Virus record (IMG/VR): IMGVR_UViG_3300006923_000013
Location: 1-64,000 of that record
Source of the DNA: a virus
Strand: one strand, 5' to 3'
Length of the DNA: 64,000 nucleotides
Shown one piece after another: positions 1 through 8,384 of this stretch; within the stretch, counting starts at the first letter, position 1; each line of letters starts with the position of its first letter. Below the pieces are notes generated by a model. The model worked only from the letters and a program-made list of their open reading frames with translations, ran no database searches and had not been told where the DNA came from. The translations under genes were made by a program, and so were the position numbers.

Positions 1-672
1 AAACTACAAAAGATTGCACAGGAAGTTGAACAAGAGCAAGGTTACGGAGGAACTGCATCAGGTTTGTATGCTGATATATGGATGGAAGCGTATAGACGAT
101 TAGAAGCCAACCAACCGAAGGAGGGAATGATTGAGGTTAGTTTAGACGAATACCAACAATTTGTAGATTGGAGGGGTAAGGAGATAGAACGCCTTGAAAT
201 TAAATGCGGATTTAAGGAGAAACCCCAACAGCCGAGCGTTGAGGATTGGGAAAGTTTAGACAAATACACAAGAGATTTACTGAAAGTAGCATGGTGGGTA
301 ATTGAAAAACCTTCTGAAGTTAATATTTCTAATCTGAAATTTGCAGCCAAAGAATTTGAGAAAAACACCCTCAACCAAGACAAGGTTCTGGATGTTCCTA
401 AAAGATGGACTGATGAAGCAATGTTAGCTGAATGGATGCACGATACCTACGAGGAAATTGCAGCAGGTGAAGGATGGGAAACTCAAAAGGATTGTAAGGT
501 TCTATTTGATGACCTACCTGAAAAGAATAAGGCTGTAATGTTGAAAGTTGCAGGGAAGTTATTAGACGAAGGATTTAACGACCCTGACTTACTCAACCAA
601 GACAATGATTGGAAAAGAGTAGGAGAGTTAGCAAATGAGATCACTAAAATTGTAAGAAATGAAACTAACTGA
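1..672 (+). CDS. Hypothetical protein, 5'-truncated by window edge
   Basis: The reading frame is open from base 1 through to a TGA at 672, giving at least 223 residues, so the real start lies outside the window. The internal TTG at 64 is not a convincing start because the frame upstream encodes similar Lys/Glu-rich sequence. The protein is charged and mostly helical, rich in Glu, Lys and Trp, with no signal peptide or membrane segment. I recognise no catalytic motif. It heads the small-gene early region on the plus strand and ends 35 bases before the next gene. Function unknown. Confidence 0.6.
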   Translation, partial: KLQKIAQEVEQEQGYGGTASGLYADIWMEAYRRLEANQPKEGMIEVSLDEYQQFVDWRGKEIERLEIKCGFKEKPQQPSVEDWESLDKYTRDLLKVAWWVIEKPSEVNISNLKFAAKEFEKNTLNQDKVLDVPKRWTDEAMLAEWMHDTYEEIAAGEGWETQKDCKVLFDDLPEKNKAVMLKVAGKLLDEGFNDPDLLNQDNDWKRVGELANEITKIVRNETN

Positions 673-707
673 AAAAATGACATTAATTATATTAACAAAA
701 TAAAGAA

Positions 708-944
708 ATGAAAGAATCAAAACTATTTATAATAATACATACATTTAAAGCAGGAAGTGAAACCTATGCCGTACACTCAACAGACGATATTGCAATAGGT
801 GTATCAGAAGTTGAAGATATGACTCCCAGTATAAAAAGATTAATAAGTCTATTAGATATAGACTTTGATGTACATAAAGAAGGAGAATGCCTGGATATAA
901 TAGAGATAGGTACAATGGAAACAATTAAAACTTTTAAATTATGA
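708..944 (+). CDS. Small hypothetical protein (78 aa)
   Basis: A 78-residue acidic protein with no recognised domain. It begins with an alternating hydrophobic stretch (LFIIIHTF) that predicts a beta strand, followed by a mixed alpha/beta pattern. The start ATG follows an A-rich leader without a Shine-Dalgarno sequence, as usual for Bacteroidota and their phages. Its stop overlaps the start of the next gene (ATGA), which supports both as real coupled genes. Confidence 0.55.
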   Translation: MKESKLFIIIHTFKAGSETYAVHSTDDIAIGVSEVEDMTPSIKRLISLLDIDFDVHKEGECLDIIEIGTMETIKTFKL

Positions 945-1090
945 ATGACACAGATAAATTTCTAAATACAGTAAATAACGATTGGGGAGATAACTGGGAC
1001 GCAATAGTAGATTTTTTTGGACCAGAAACTGCAGAATTATTTGATAAGGCCATTCTTGAAATGGAAGAACGTGTAAAAGAAAAACTCTAA
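941..1090 (+). CDS. Very small hypothetical protein (49 aa)
   Basis: A 49-codon frame that starts inside the ATGA overlap with the previous gene and ends directly against the next ATG at 1091. The peptide is acidic and Trp/Asp/Glu-rich (NDWGDNWDAIVDFFG near the start), probably helical and soluble. The tight overlap upstream and zero spacing downstream are the main evidence that it is translated. Function unknown. Confidence 0.5.
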   Translation: MNDTDKFLNTVNNDWGDNWDAIVDFFGPETAELFDKAILEMEERVKEKL

Positions 1091-1258
1091 ATGAAAGAAA
1101 TATTTGAAACAATTTGGAATACACCTCAAACTGAAATAGAAGTAGTTGTACAACAAACTACAATAATGCTTGGTGCTGGTATAATAATTACATATAGTAT
1201 TATATGTGCTCTTTTATATAAAGCTTGGTACGAAAGAAAACACAATAAATTCAAGTAA
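1091..1258 (+). CDS. Small single-pass membrane protein (55 aa)
   Basis: Starts immediately after the preceding stop codon. Residues of about 24-43 form one hydrophobic segment (MLGAGIIITYSIICALLYKA) followed by a basic tail (WYERKHNKFK), predicting a single membrane span with the positive C-terminal end in the cytoplasm. No known family is recognised. Small membrane peptides in early phage regions often act on the host envelope or host defences, but nothing here shows that directly. Confidence 0.5.
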   Translation: MKEIFETIWNTPQTEIEVVVQQTTIMLGAGIIITYSIICALLYKAWYERKHNKFK

Positions 1259-1274
1259 TAGAGATATACTTTAT

Positions 1275-1282
1275 TACCTTTG
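1275..1282 (+). promoter_or_regulatory. Bacteroidota-type -7 box (TACCTTTG)
   Basis: TACCTTTG matches the Bacteroidota primary sigma factor -7 consensus TAnnTTTG and ends 20 bases before the ATG at 1303, in one of the few intergenic gaps here. I see no clear -33 TTTG box about 19-21 bases upstream, so this is a weak candidate promoter for the genes starting at 1303. Confidence 0.3.
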
Positions 1283-1302
1283 TTAACCTTTAAAATCATA
1301 AT

Positions 1303-1572
1303 ATGACTGAAAAACAAAACAACGAGATTCTTAAGTTACTACAGAATCTGAATACACTGGTAGAAAATAATATACTACCGAAGAAAACAGTAACAGAATC
1401 TACAAAACTATTTTCAGATCTTACAACTGAGAGTTTAACACTTCTTAAACTTTTAAATAGTATGGCAACGCTACTGCGAGATCTGGTAAGCAATGATAAG
1501 ATACCTTTTAAAATAAGGCTCAAAATTGTAGATGTTATAGATGAGTTTTCAGCAGTAATAAAAACACTATAA
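1303..1572 (+). CDS. Small helical hypothetical protein (89 aa)
   Basis: An 89-residue, Leu/Asn/Lys-rich protein, almost entirely helical with heptad-like spacing of leucines (ILKLLQNLNTLVENN), so probably a small coiled-coil or helical bundle. It has no membrane segment and no recognised family. It follows a candidate TAnnTTTG promoter element, and its stop codon overlaps the ATG of the next small gene at 1572. Confidence 0.55.
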   Translation: MTEKQNNEILKLLQNLNTLVENNILPKKTVTESTKLFSDLTTESLTLLKLLNSMATLLRDLVSNDKIPFKIRLKIVDVIDEFSAVIKTL

Positions 1573-1721
1573 TGGAAATAAAAAAAACAACAAGCTCTAC
1601 ACGTAGGGCAGTACGAAATACACTAAAAGCAAAAAAATACATACTTCCATTATGGATTACAATGAATATACTTTCTTTAGGGTTACTCGTAACAATGATA
1701 TTCAAATTTATCACATCTTAA
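1572..1721 (+). CDS. Very small membrane protein (49 aa)
   Basis: A 49-residue frame whose ATG at 1572 overlaps the last base of the previous stop (TAATG), a stop-start arrangement also common in the late operon here. The N-terminal half is basic (MEIKKTTSSTRRAVRNTLKA). Residues of about 24-47 form a single hydrophobic span (ILPLWITMNILSLGLLVTMI). Predicted topology is N-inside single-pass. Function unknown. Confidence 0.45.
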   Translation: MEIKKTTSSTRRAVRNTLKAKKYILPLWITMNILSLGLLVTMIFKFITS

Positions 1722-1730
1722 TTAAACATA

Positions 1731-2105
1731 ATGTTAAAACTAAATTTAGACCACACTAAACCCACACTGAGTGAAGTATTTGGACAATCTATAGATTTTA
1801 GTCAGAATACCTTACTTACTCTTATGCAGTTAACAAGAACTGCAGAAGAAAACAGTAAAAATGCAGATGAAAAAAAATTAGAAAAAAGTAATCTTTTTGA
1901 ACAGCTTTTCAATGCTATGAATATAACCACACTTGAGGCTGCAGTACTTTTAGGTATACAATTCGCAGAGATCACTATGGCAGCGTTATCAAACGCAAAC
2001 CCTAAAGATATATCAAGTATAGAACAGGAACTTCATAAAGATTCTTATGAATTAAATGAAAAGAAGGTACAAGTATATTTTAATGAACCTGGAAACGACT
2101 TTTAA
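1731..2105 (+). CDS. Hypothetical protein (124 aa)
   Basis: A 124-residue soluble, acidic, mostly helical protein. A Lys/Glu-rich central stretch (residues about 40-60) is followed by a more hydrophobic helix with Ala and Leu (ITTLEAAVLLGIQFAEITMAAL). No catalytic motif is recognised. It sits in a string of closely spaced early orphan genes, two bases before the next ATG at 2108, so it is probably co-transcribed with its neighbours. Confidence 0.55.
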   Translation: MLKLNLDHTKPTLSEVFGQSIDFSQNTLLTLMQLTRTAEENSKNADEKKLEKSNLFEQLFNAMNITTLEAAVLLGIQFAEITMAALSNANPKDISSIEQELHKDSYELNEKKVQVYFNEPGNDF

Positions 2106-2107
2106 AA

Positions 2108-2521
2108 ATGGAATCAGAGATAACAGCTTCACAACTTGCAGCTTTAAGTAAGAAACTTTACAATGTAAAACAATTAAAAGAATCTCATCAAAAACTTACA
2201 CAAATTGCAGAAAATGTAATACATAATGAATATCCATTTTCCTTAGAATTAAAGGTTAAAGTAACTATACCCTCTATAGATGAGGAATCGAGTAAACAAA
2301 AAACAGCAGAGGATCTTTTAAATATGTTAACAGATAAAGAAGGGGAAGAAGACTTTATGTCCCGTCTGAATAATATTAAAAAAGATAAACCTGAGGTTAT
2401 AAAGGAAATAGCTGTAAATCTGCAAAACATATCTGATAAAACATTTTTTGCAGTTTTAGAAAGATTAGTAAAAGATTTAAACGTTGAAATAAAAAACACA
2501 TCTAAAACAATTAAACTATGA
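2108..2521 (+). CDS. Hypothetical protein (137 aa)
   Basis: A 137-residue charged protein. Residues of about 1-40 are helical, a short beta-like stretch (ELKVKVTIPSI) follows, and the C-terminal half is helical and Lys/Glu-rich. No domain is recognised. The stop overlaps the ATG of the next gene (ATGA at 2518-2521), indicating translational coupling to the membrane-anchored alpha-CTD-like protein. Confidence 0.55.
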   Translation: MESEITASQLAALSKKLYNVKQLKESHQKLTQIAENVIHNEYPFSLELKVKVTIPSIDEESSKQKTAEDLLNMLTDKEGEEDFMSRLNNIKKDKPEVIKEIAVNLQNISDKTFFAVLERLVKDLNVEIKNTSKTIKL

Positions 2522-2940
2522 AAACAATATTATTATTTACACTCGCACAAATGTGGCCTTGGGGTTGGTTAACTTTTTTATGTGTATTAGGAACTGCAGT
2601 ATGTGTAATCTTACTTGCTAAAAATGAAAATAAGAAAGCTGAACAACACATGAATAGTGCCGTAGATAAAATCAATAAACAACATGGAATATGTGAAGTT
2701 GTAGAGGATATAAGAGAGATTATATCTACAGAAAAAGCAGCCGCTTGGTATTTTACACATTTACATAATAGTCTTTCATATAGAGCACGCTATGCTCTAA
2801 GTCAGATAGCTGTAACCAATTTAGAAGAATTTATGGATCTAACCTCTGCAGATTTAGAAGGTATCTATAGATGTGGGCCAGTTACACGAAGAGAAATACT
2901 TGATATGGTAGCATGTGTATCTACAGAAGATAAACTTTAA
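2518..2940 (+). CDS. Membrane-anchored protein with RNA polymerase alpha-CTD-like domain
   Basis: A 140-residue protein in two parts. Residues of about 12-34 form a hydrophobic N-terminal membrane anchor (WPWGWLTFLCVLGTAVCVILL). Residues of about 84-132 resemble the helix-hairpin-helix fold of the RNA polymerase alpha C-terminal domain: the order LSYRARYAL, then NLEEFMDLTSADLEGI, then RCGPVTRREILDMV follows the family pattern of LSVRA..CL, L..L...DL..I and R.LG.KSLEEV. That domain normally binds DNA or transcription activators. A plausible inference is recruitment or modulation of host transcription at the membrane, but it could equally be another HhH module. An intrinsic terminator follows directly. 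Confidence 0.5.
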   Translation: MKTILLFTLAQMWPWGWLTFLCVLGTAVCVILLAKNENKKAEQHMNSAVDKINKQHGICEVVEDIREIISTEKAAAWYFTHLHNSLSYRARYALSQIAVTNLEEFMDLTSADLEGIYRCGPVTRREILDMVACVSTEDKL

Positions 2941-2962
2941 ATTTTATTTAATTTTAAATAGT

Positions 2963-3000
2963 AAGAAGTAGTTAGAGACTTTCTCTTTCTACTTCTTTTT
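2963..3000 (+). terminator. Intrinsic terminator after early orphan cluster
   Basis: An inverted repeat pairs AAGAAGTAG (2963-2971) with CTACTTCTT (2989-2997), and inside it AGAGA (2974-2978) pairs with TCTCT (2982-2986) around a 3-base loop, with a TT/TT internal mismatch. The 3' arm runs into a T-rich tract. It lies between the stop at 2940 and the next start at 3024, so it should end the 1-2.9 kb transcription unit. Confidence 0.65.
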
Positions 3001-3023
3001 ACTTTAACTAATACTTATTATAA

Positions 3024-3554
3024 ATGGAACAAGAAAATAAAAAATTAACATATGAATCTTTTCAATTAAGATTATTCAAAAAAATATTTGAAAATATAGA
3101 AGAAAATAAATTTGTATCTTCTTTAGCTGTATTAACAGAAAAAGAAACTACAAAACTTATTCCTCTTCCTGGTAGTTTATTTGAAGATAAAGAAGATATG
3201 GATCTTACACTGCGTAAAATATCAAAACTTGGAAATGCAAAAATGTGCTGTTTTGTTAGTATGTGCGGCATATCAAAAGTAGATAAAGATGAAAATCCTG
3301 AAGCATTTGAAAAACTTAAAAATCTAAATGTAGAAAAGTTAACCTCAGAAGATATAAAACTGTTACAGGATTCAGCAACTATAGAAGAAGGATTGATTTT
3401 TAACTTTGAAAGTATAGGAGAACCAAGTAAAGTATATGCATTTGTAAGGAATAAGGAAAAAAGTACATTTGAACTTAAAGAAACCTTTTCATCTGATGAT
3501 AAGGAATTCGAGCAAGAAAGAACAGGTAGATTTATGAATATCTTAGAACAATGA
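3024..3554 (+). CDS. Hypothetical acidic protein (176 aa)
   Basis: A 176-residue Glu/Lys-rich soluble protein. It has a helical N terminus, a central alpha/beta region with the motif KMCCFVSMCGIS (three Cys), and a C-terminal beta-hairpin-like segment. No known family is recognised. It is the first gene after a strong terminator and its stop overlaps the start of the DNA polymerase gene (ATGA at 3551), so it heads the replication operon and may be a polymerase-associated or regulatory factor. That role is inferred from position only. Confidence 0.55.
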   Translation: MEQENKKLTYESFQLRLFKKIFENIEENKFVSSLAVLTEKETTKLIPLPGSLFEDKEDMDLTLRKISKLGNAKMCCFVSMCGISKVDKDENPEAFEKLKNLNVEKLTSEDIKLLQDSATIEEGLIFNFESIGEPSKVYAFVRNKEKSTFELKETFSSDDKEFEQERTGRFMNILEQ

Positions 3555-5482
3555 TCTATCTTGTAAGTACTACACAAGCATTATTCAGATCTCCTGCTAA
3601 CGGTGTAGATATTATACCCTGTACTATCCAAGATGTAGTAGATTACTGTAAACATAAGAAAGTACTTGGAGTAGATACTGAGACAGAAGGATTAGATTTC
3701 ACTGTACATAATATGATATTATTTCAGATCGGAGATAAGGAAAATCAATATCTTATAGACACTCGTAACACAAGTATAGAACCATTACGTGATGTATTAG
3801 AAAGTAAAAGCATACTTAAAGTACTTCAAAATGCAAAGTTTGATTATAAAATGATCCTACAAGGAGCTAATATCAAGCTGGAAAATGTATATGATACTAT
3901 GCTTGTTGAGAAAGTAATTCATTGCGGTAAATTCGGACTAAGTTATAGTTTGAAGACACTATGTAGTAAATACCTGGCATTGGATCTAAGTAAAAATGTA
4001 ACCAATTCTTTTACAGAATTATATGGCGCTCCATTTTCATACTCTCAATTAAAGTATGCTGCAGATGATATAGCTCCTCTTTTAGATATTCGAGATTTAC
4101 AACTGCCTCAACTTTCTGCAGAGGATCTGGAAACTGTAGCAGAATTAGAGAATAAGGTCATATTGGCATTTGGAGATATGGAGTATAATGGAATGCCTCT
4201 AAATACTATACTATGGAAAGTACTGGCTACTAAAGCTAAAACTGAAGCAGAGCTTTTACAAGCACGTTTAGATCTATATGTATTAAGAGCACCAATTCTT
4301 TCCAGAAGATATAAACTTAAGTATGTGCAAAGTAATCTATTTACTGATATACAACACATACGAAAGGTTAATATAAATTGGGCAAGTCCTATGCAGGTAT
4401 TAGAGGTCTTTAGAAATCTTGTGCCTAGTTTAGAAACTGTAAATGCAAAAGAGCTTATACTACACTCTAAACCTTTTATACTCATTAAAGAATATATAAA
4501 GTATAAAGAAAAAATGAAACTTGCTACAAGTTATGGAGAAAAGTTTTTAACGCATGTTAAGAATACAGGTAACATACATACACAGTTCAATACTATACTT
4601 AATACTGGTAGATCCGCATCTAAATTGCCTAATATGCAACAGATACCTTCTCCAGATGAGTATAGAAATTGCTTTCAAGATGTAAATGACCCTGAAGCTG
4701 TATTTGTATCGGGAGACTATGCATCACAAGAGTTATGTATAATTGCCTATGGTTCTAAAGATCCAGTATGGCTTGCAGCTCTTAAGAATGGAGAAGATCT
4801 ACACTCAGTATGTGCAGATCTGGTCTATGGTATAAGTTGGGGACAGGCAGCAGAAGCTAATTGTGCCTATATGGTAGATAAATCCAAATGTGATTGCCCT
4901 AAGCATAAAAAGCTCAGAACGAATGTAAAGACCATTAATTTTGGTCTGGCATACGGAATGGGCCCTAATAAGCTTGCAGAGAATTTGAATATATCCACAC
5001 AGGAAGCTAAGGATCTTATACAAGCCTATTTTAAGGCGTTTCCTGCTATTAAAGCATTTCTTGAGGCTCTTGGTAACTATGGTTTAAATAGAGGCTTTAT
5101 ACGTACATTCTTACCCTTTAAACGGATAAGACACTTTGATGGGTGGCACAACGGAATACAGAATTTAAGATATAAGGATAATAAAACGTCTGAACTACTT
5201 GGAACAATAGAACGTGCAAGTAAAAATACTCCTATTCAAGGTACTGGAGCAGATATGACCAAGCATGCAATGGTCCTCGTACGAGAAGACATCGCAAAAT
5301 TTAATAGACCTGTTAAGCTTGTAATGGCTGTACACGATCAGATTGATACTATAACTACGAGAGCCTATGCGCCAGAGTGGAAGATTAGACTACAAAAACT
5401 GATGGAAGATGCAGCTTTATTAAGTATTCCTACGGGAGAATTGAAAGTAGATGTACATATTAGTGCGAAATGGAAAAAATAA
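3551..5482 (+). CDS. polA: DNA polymerase, family A, with 3'-5' exonuclease domain
   Basis: Replicative phage DNA polymerase of 643 residues, with no N-terminal 5'-3' exonuclease. The DnaQ-like proofreading domain starts with VDTETEG (D42, E44 metal ligands). The polymerase domain shows motif A as GDYASQEL (D389), motif B as R456, K460 and the FGLAYG segment (F464-G469), and motif C as VHDQ (H595, D596). Two departures from the textbook family are visible: the Arg that usually ends motif A is Cys, and motif C has Gln instead of Glu. All catalytic carboxylates and the motif B Lys are kept, so the enzyme should be active. It starts in an ATGA overlap with the preceding gene and leads the replication block. 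Confidence 0.95.
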   Translation: MIYLVSTTQALFRSPANGVDIIPCTIQDVVDYCKHKKVLGVDTETEGLDFTVHNMILFQIGDKENQYLIDTRNTSIEPLRDVLESKSILKVLQNAKFDYKMILQGANIKLENVYDTMLVEKVIHCGKFGLSYSLKTLCSKYLALDLSKNVTNSFTELYGAPFSYSQLKYAADDIAPLLDIRDLQLPQLSAEDLETVAELENKVILAFGDMEYNGMPLNTILWKVLATKAKTEAELLQARLDLYVLRAPILSRRYKLKYVQSNLFTDIQHIRKVNINWASPMQVLEVFRNLVPSLETVNAKELILHSKPFILIKEYIKYKEKMKLATSYGEKFLTHVKNTGNIHTQFNTILNTGRSASKLPNMQQIPSPDEYRNCFQDVNDPEAVFVSGDYASQELCIIAYGSKDPVWLAALKNGEDLHSVCADLVYGISWGQAAEANCAYMVDKSKCDCPKHKKLRTNVKTINFGLAYGMGPNKLAENLNISTQEAKDLIQAYFKAFPAIKAFLEALGNYGLNRGFIRTFLPFKRIRHFDGWHNGIQNLRYKDNKTSELLGTIERASKNTPIQGTGADMTKHAMVLVREDIAKFNRPVKLVMAVHDQIDTITTRAYAPEWKIRLQKLMEDAALLSIPTGELKVDVHISAKWKK

Positions 5483-5514
5483 TACTAATTTTACAAATCC
5501 AATAAATTTTATAA

Positions 5515-6723
5515 ATGCAAACAACCCTCGCCCTCAATTTAGAGAAGGACGCTGAACAACAGCTTCACCTTAAAGCGTGGAAGAAGAATAACTATAAAGG
5601 AACATCTATTGCCGCAACTGGCCTTGGAAAGACCCGTATAGGTCTTCTTGCCATAGCTGCAACACTACGATTATTCGGAAAATCCAGTAGAGCACTAGTA
5701 ATAGTGCCTACTGAGAATCTCCGTGATAACGAATGGCTCGATGAAGTAGCCAAATGGAATATGTCTGATGTTCTGGACCAGATAGAATTCGTATGCATAC
5801 AAACAGCTTATAAATTCACTGCCCAAAACTGGGATATCGTGGTTATAGACGAAGTACATACTACACTATCCCTCGAATACAGAAATTTTTATAAGAATAA
5901 TACCTGGAAGAAAATATATTGCTTTACTGCAACTATACCAGAAAATGAAGAGTATAAAGAATTCCTCACTAAGATCGCACCTATTGTGTATACTACTGAC
6001 CTGCGGAAAGCAAATCGTTTAGGACTTGTAGCAGATCATATAGTATATAACTTAGGAGTAAGCTTTTCTCCTATAGAAGCACTTCAGTACAAACATGTCG
6101 AAAAGACATATAAGCAAGCAGAAGAGGAGTTAGGAGGTAAATTCGTTGCATTTATGAATGCAACACGATGGAAGAACTCTCGGGATAGAGATAAAGCCAA
6201 ATGGGCTAATATATTTTACGGCGCAATGCAAAAACGTAAACAACTTTGCTATAATGCTGCAAATAAAATAGAAGTATCTAAGCAGATATTAGCCCGATAT
6301 CCAGATCGTAAAGCTTTAGTATTCAGTGAATCTATAGCATTCGCAGATAAATTACAGAATACTTTACAACAGGAATGCGTGACATTTCATAGTAAATTGG
6401 GCATAAAAGCAAAAAGACAGGCATTAGAATCTTTTTCAGATGATACCTCACCAATACGGGTTATAAGTTCTGTTAAAGCATTGAATGCTGGCTTTAATGT
6501 ACCTGATTGCTCTTTAGGTATATGCGCAGCAGGAAGCTCTAAAGCATTGGACAACATTCAAAGAAAAGGAAGAACATTAAGAAAAACAGAAGACGAATTT
6601 AAGACAGCAATATATATAAACATATTTGTAAAGGGATCACAGGAACTCAAATGGGTACGCAAGCGAACAGAAAAGGATCATAGTGTAAAATGGATTGCAA
6701 GCATAGATGAGATGATATATTAA
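5515..6723 (+). CDS. SF2 DEAD/DEAH-type helicase
   Basis: A 402-residue two-domain superfamily 2 helicase that unwinds or translocates on nucleic acid using ATP. The Walker A motif is ATGLGKT (K39), motif II is IDEVH (D112-H115), motif III is the TAT of FTATIP, and motif VI is QRKGR (349-353). This resembles the UvsW-like/DEXDc phage helicases that process recombination and fork intermediates. It has no extra nuclease or zinc domain. It sits 32 bases after the polymerase, in line with a role in replication or recombination-dependent repair. Confidence 0.9.
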   Translation: MQTTLALNLEKDAEQQLHLKAWKKNNYKGTSIAATGLGKTRIGLLAIAATLRLFGKSSRALVIVPTENLRDNEWLDEVAKWNMSDVLDQIEFVCIQTAYKFTAQNWDIVVIDEVHTTLSLEYRNFYKNNTWKKIYCFTATIPENEEYKEFLTKIAPIVYTTDLRKANRLGLVADHIVYNLGVSFSPIEALQYKHVEKTYKQAEEELGGKFVAFMNATRWKNSRDRDKAKWANIFYGAMQKRKQLCYNAANKIEVSKQILARYPDRKALVFSESIAFADKLQNTLQQECVTFHSKLGIKAKRQALESFSDDTSPIRVISSVKALNAGFNVPDCSLGICAAGSSKALDNIQRKGRTLRKTEDEFKTAIYINIFVKGSQELKWVRKRTEKDHSVKWIASIDEMIY

Positions 6724-6741
6724 CCCTTTAAACCCTTAAAT

Positions 6742-7404
6742 ATGATAGCTTTTGGCGAACCTTTCATCCAAATGTTGGAAGAAATAGAATTAACACTGAC
6801 AGAGTACTTTGTTCTCTACTGTTATGTGTATGAAAAAACTGATCTTATCGATAGATACGATAAGTTAGAGAACTACAGTACAGATACTGCACTAAGTAAA
6901 TTATTAAAAAAGAAACTCCTCGTTCATTTTGAAACTGATACTCTCAGTGATTCTCGTTATCTAGCTACGGAAGCTGGAGAGATATTCATAAAAGAACATG
7001 TTACTTCGTATATGGACGCGATAACGGATAATCCCTTATTGGGCGAGGAGGATCTTAGTGCATTATCCGAGTCTTCTTACGAAAAAGATTTTCAAATACT
7101 ATTAGACACTTATCCTGTAAAGGTTACACGCTCTAGTGGTAGATCTTCATACTTAAAAGAAGGCACTAAAGAAATAAAAAGATTATATATAAAAGCACTG
7201 GAAACAAAAGAGATTACTGCTCTTGATCTACAAAAGGCTATTGAACATTATGTAGGAAGATATACACAAACAGGTAATACTGCCTATATGAAGACTTTAA
7301 AGAATTGGTTTTCTCAAGATATTTGGAAAGATGTAATGTCTAATATGAAAACAGAAAGTACAAATACCACTAAAAGAGTAGACTATGGCGGAAGGATCGA
7401 TTAA
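6742..7404 (+). CDS. Putative replication initiator or helicase loader (wHTH + DnaT-like)
   Basis: A 220-residue protein in two parts. Residues of about 10-95 follow a winged-helix pattern (LTLTEYFVLYCYVY, then LSKLLKKKLLVHFE, then a D-R-Y-L-AT-AG wing-like stretch) reminiscent of MarR-like folds. Residues of about 115-205 resemble the C-terminal domain of phage replisome organisers and DnaT-like proteins: a YPVK start, a basic helix, an AIEHYV helix and a final YMKTLKNWF...W helix. It overlaps the DnaB-like helicase gene by 20 bases. I infer that it binds origin DNA and loads that helicase. No similarity search was possible, so this rests on pattern and position. Confidence 0.45.
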   Translation: MIAFGEPFIQMLEEIELTLTEYFVLYCYVYEKTDLIDRYDKLENYSTDTALSKLLKKKLLVHFETDTLSDSRYLATEAGEIFIKEHVTSYMDAITDNPLLGEEDLSALSESSYEKDFQILLDTYPVKVTRSSGRSSYLKEGTKEIKRLYIKALETKEITALDLQKAIEHYVGRYTQTGNTAYMKTLKNWFSQDIWKDVMSNMKTESTNTTKRVDYGGRID

Positions 7405-8374
7405 GAAGAAAATATTAGCATATAAACATATTAAAGAGGCCAGTAAGGATGCTCTTAAATATATTGATGATAGACGTGCAGGTCGAGTTCGTTCGCTTAA
7501 AACCAAATGGAAAAAACTCAATGCTCGTACAATGAATGGTATAGAATGGAACTCTATCATGACCATTGCAGGTATGAGTGGCTCAGGTAAATCAAGTATG
7601 GCTAATGAACTTGAGACAAGCCTGTTTGATTGTAACCCGAGGGAAAACTTTTCAGTGCTTTCCTTTAATTTCGAAATGCTAGCCTTAAGGCAAGTAGGTA
7701 GAAAGATATCCTCTAAGATGAATAAGACCGTAACAGATCTTTATTCAGGTGGAGGAAAATTATCAGATGCAGATTATAATACAGCAAAGTTCCATGTCGA
7801 TTCTGATATAAAAAATTATGATGTCTATTATGTAGATATCCCTGGTACAGTACAAGAGATATTTGATACGATACTGCAATTTCATATTGAGCAGAAAAAG
7901 CTTAAAGGAGATTTTTATGGAACAGTAATAGTATTGGATCATACCTTACTTACACGAGGTGCTCAAGGTGCAGGAGAAAGAGAGATTTTATCTCGACTTT
8001 ATGGCATGTTTATGTTCATGAAGAAGAAAATAAAGTGTATCTTTGTAGCACTCAGCCAACTTAATAGAGAGATAGAAAAGTCCGAAAGACTTACGAATCC
8101 TATGCAACATTATCCGATGAAGAAAGACATCTTCGGTAGTGATGCTGTATTCCAAGCTTCTGACTATGTATTGATCTCACATAAACCTTATATGCTTCAT
8201 TTACAAACATATGGCCCAAATAATCTACCTGTCATAAATCCTATGGATGGAAGTCAGCCTATGATATATTGGCACTTAATAAAAAATAGAGATGGAGAAA
8301 GTGGATTAGTATTAAGCATGGTAGATAACCTAAAATACAATAGAATAGATGAATACAAACAACCTTTAAAATAA
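7385..8374 (+). CDS. dnaB: DnaB-like replicative helicase (RecA-core only)
   Basis: A 329-residue DnaB-family ATPase. Walker A is GMSGSGKS (63-70), a DnaB-type H1a-like segment follows (SFNFEMLALRQVGRKIS), Walker B is VIVLDHT (D185), and the H3-type motif ALSQLNREIE lies at 222-231. Full-length bacterial DnaB is about 450-470 residues with an N-terminal primase-binding domain. Here only about 55 residues precede the core, so the primase-interaction domain is missing or replaced by a partner such as the upstream gene. It probably unwinds the fork as a hexameric ring together with the phage primase and polymerase. Confidence 0.85.
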   Translation: MAEGSIKKKILAYKHIKEASKDALKYIDDRRAGRVRSLKTKWKKLNARTMNGIEWNSIMTIAGMSGSGKSSMANELETSLFDCNPRENFSVLSFNFEMLALRQVGRKISSKMNKTVTDLYSGGGKLSDADYNTAKFHVDSDIKNYDVYYVDIPGTVQEIFDTILQFHIEQKKLKGDFYGTVIVLDHTLLTRGAQGAGEREILSRLYGMFMFMKKKIKCIFVALSQLNREIEKSERLTNPMQHYPMKKDIFGSDAVFQASDYVLISHKPYMLHLQTYGPNNLPVINPMDGSQPMIYWHLIKNRDGESGLVLSMVDNLKYNRIDEYKQPLK

Positions 8375-8384
8375 TGAAAAAAAC

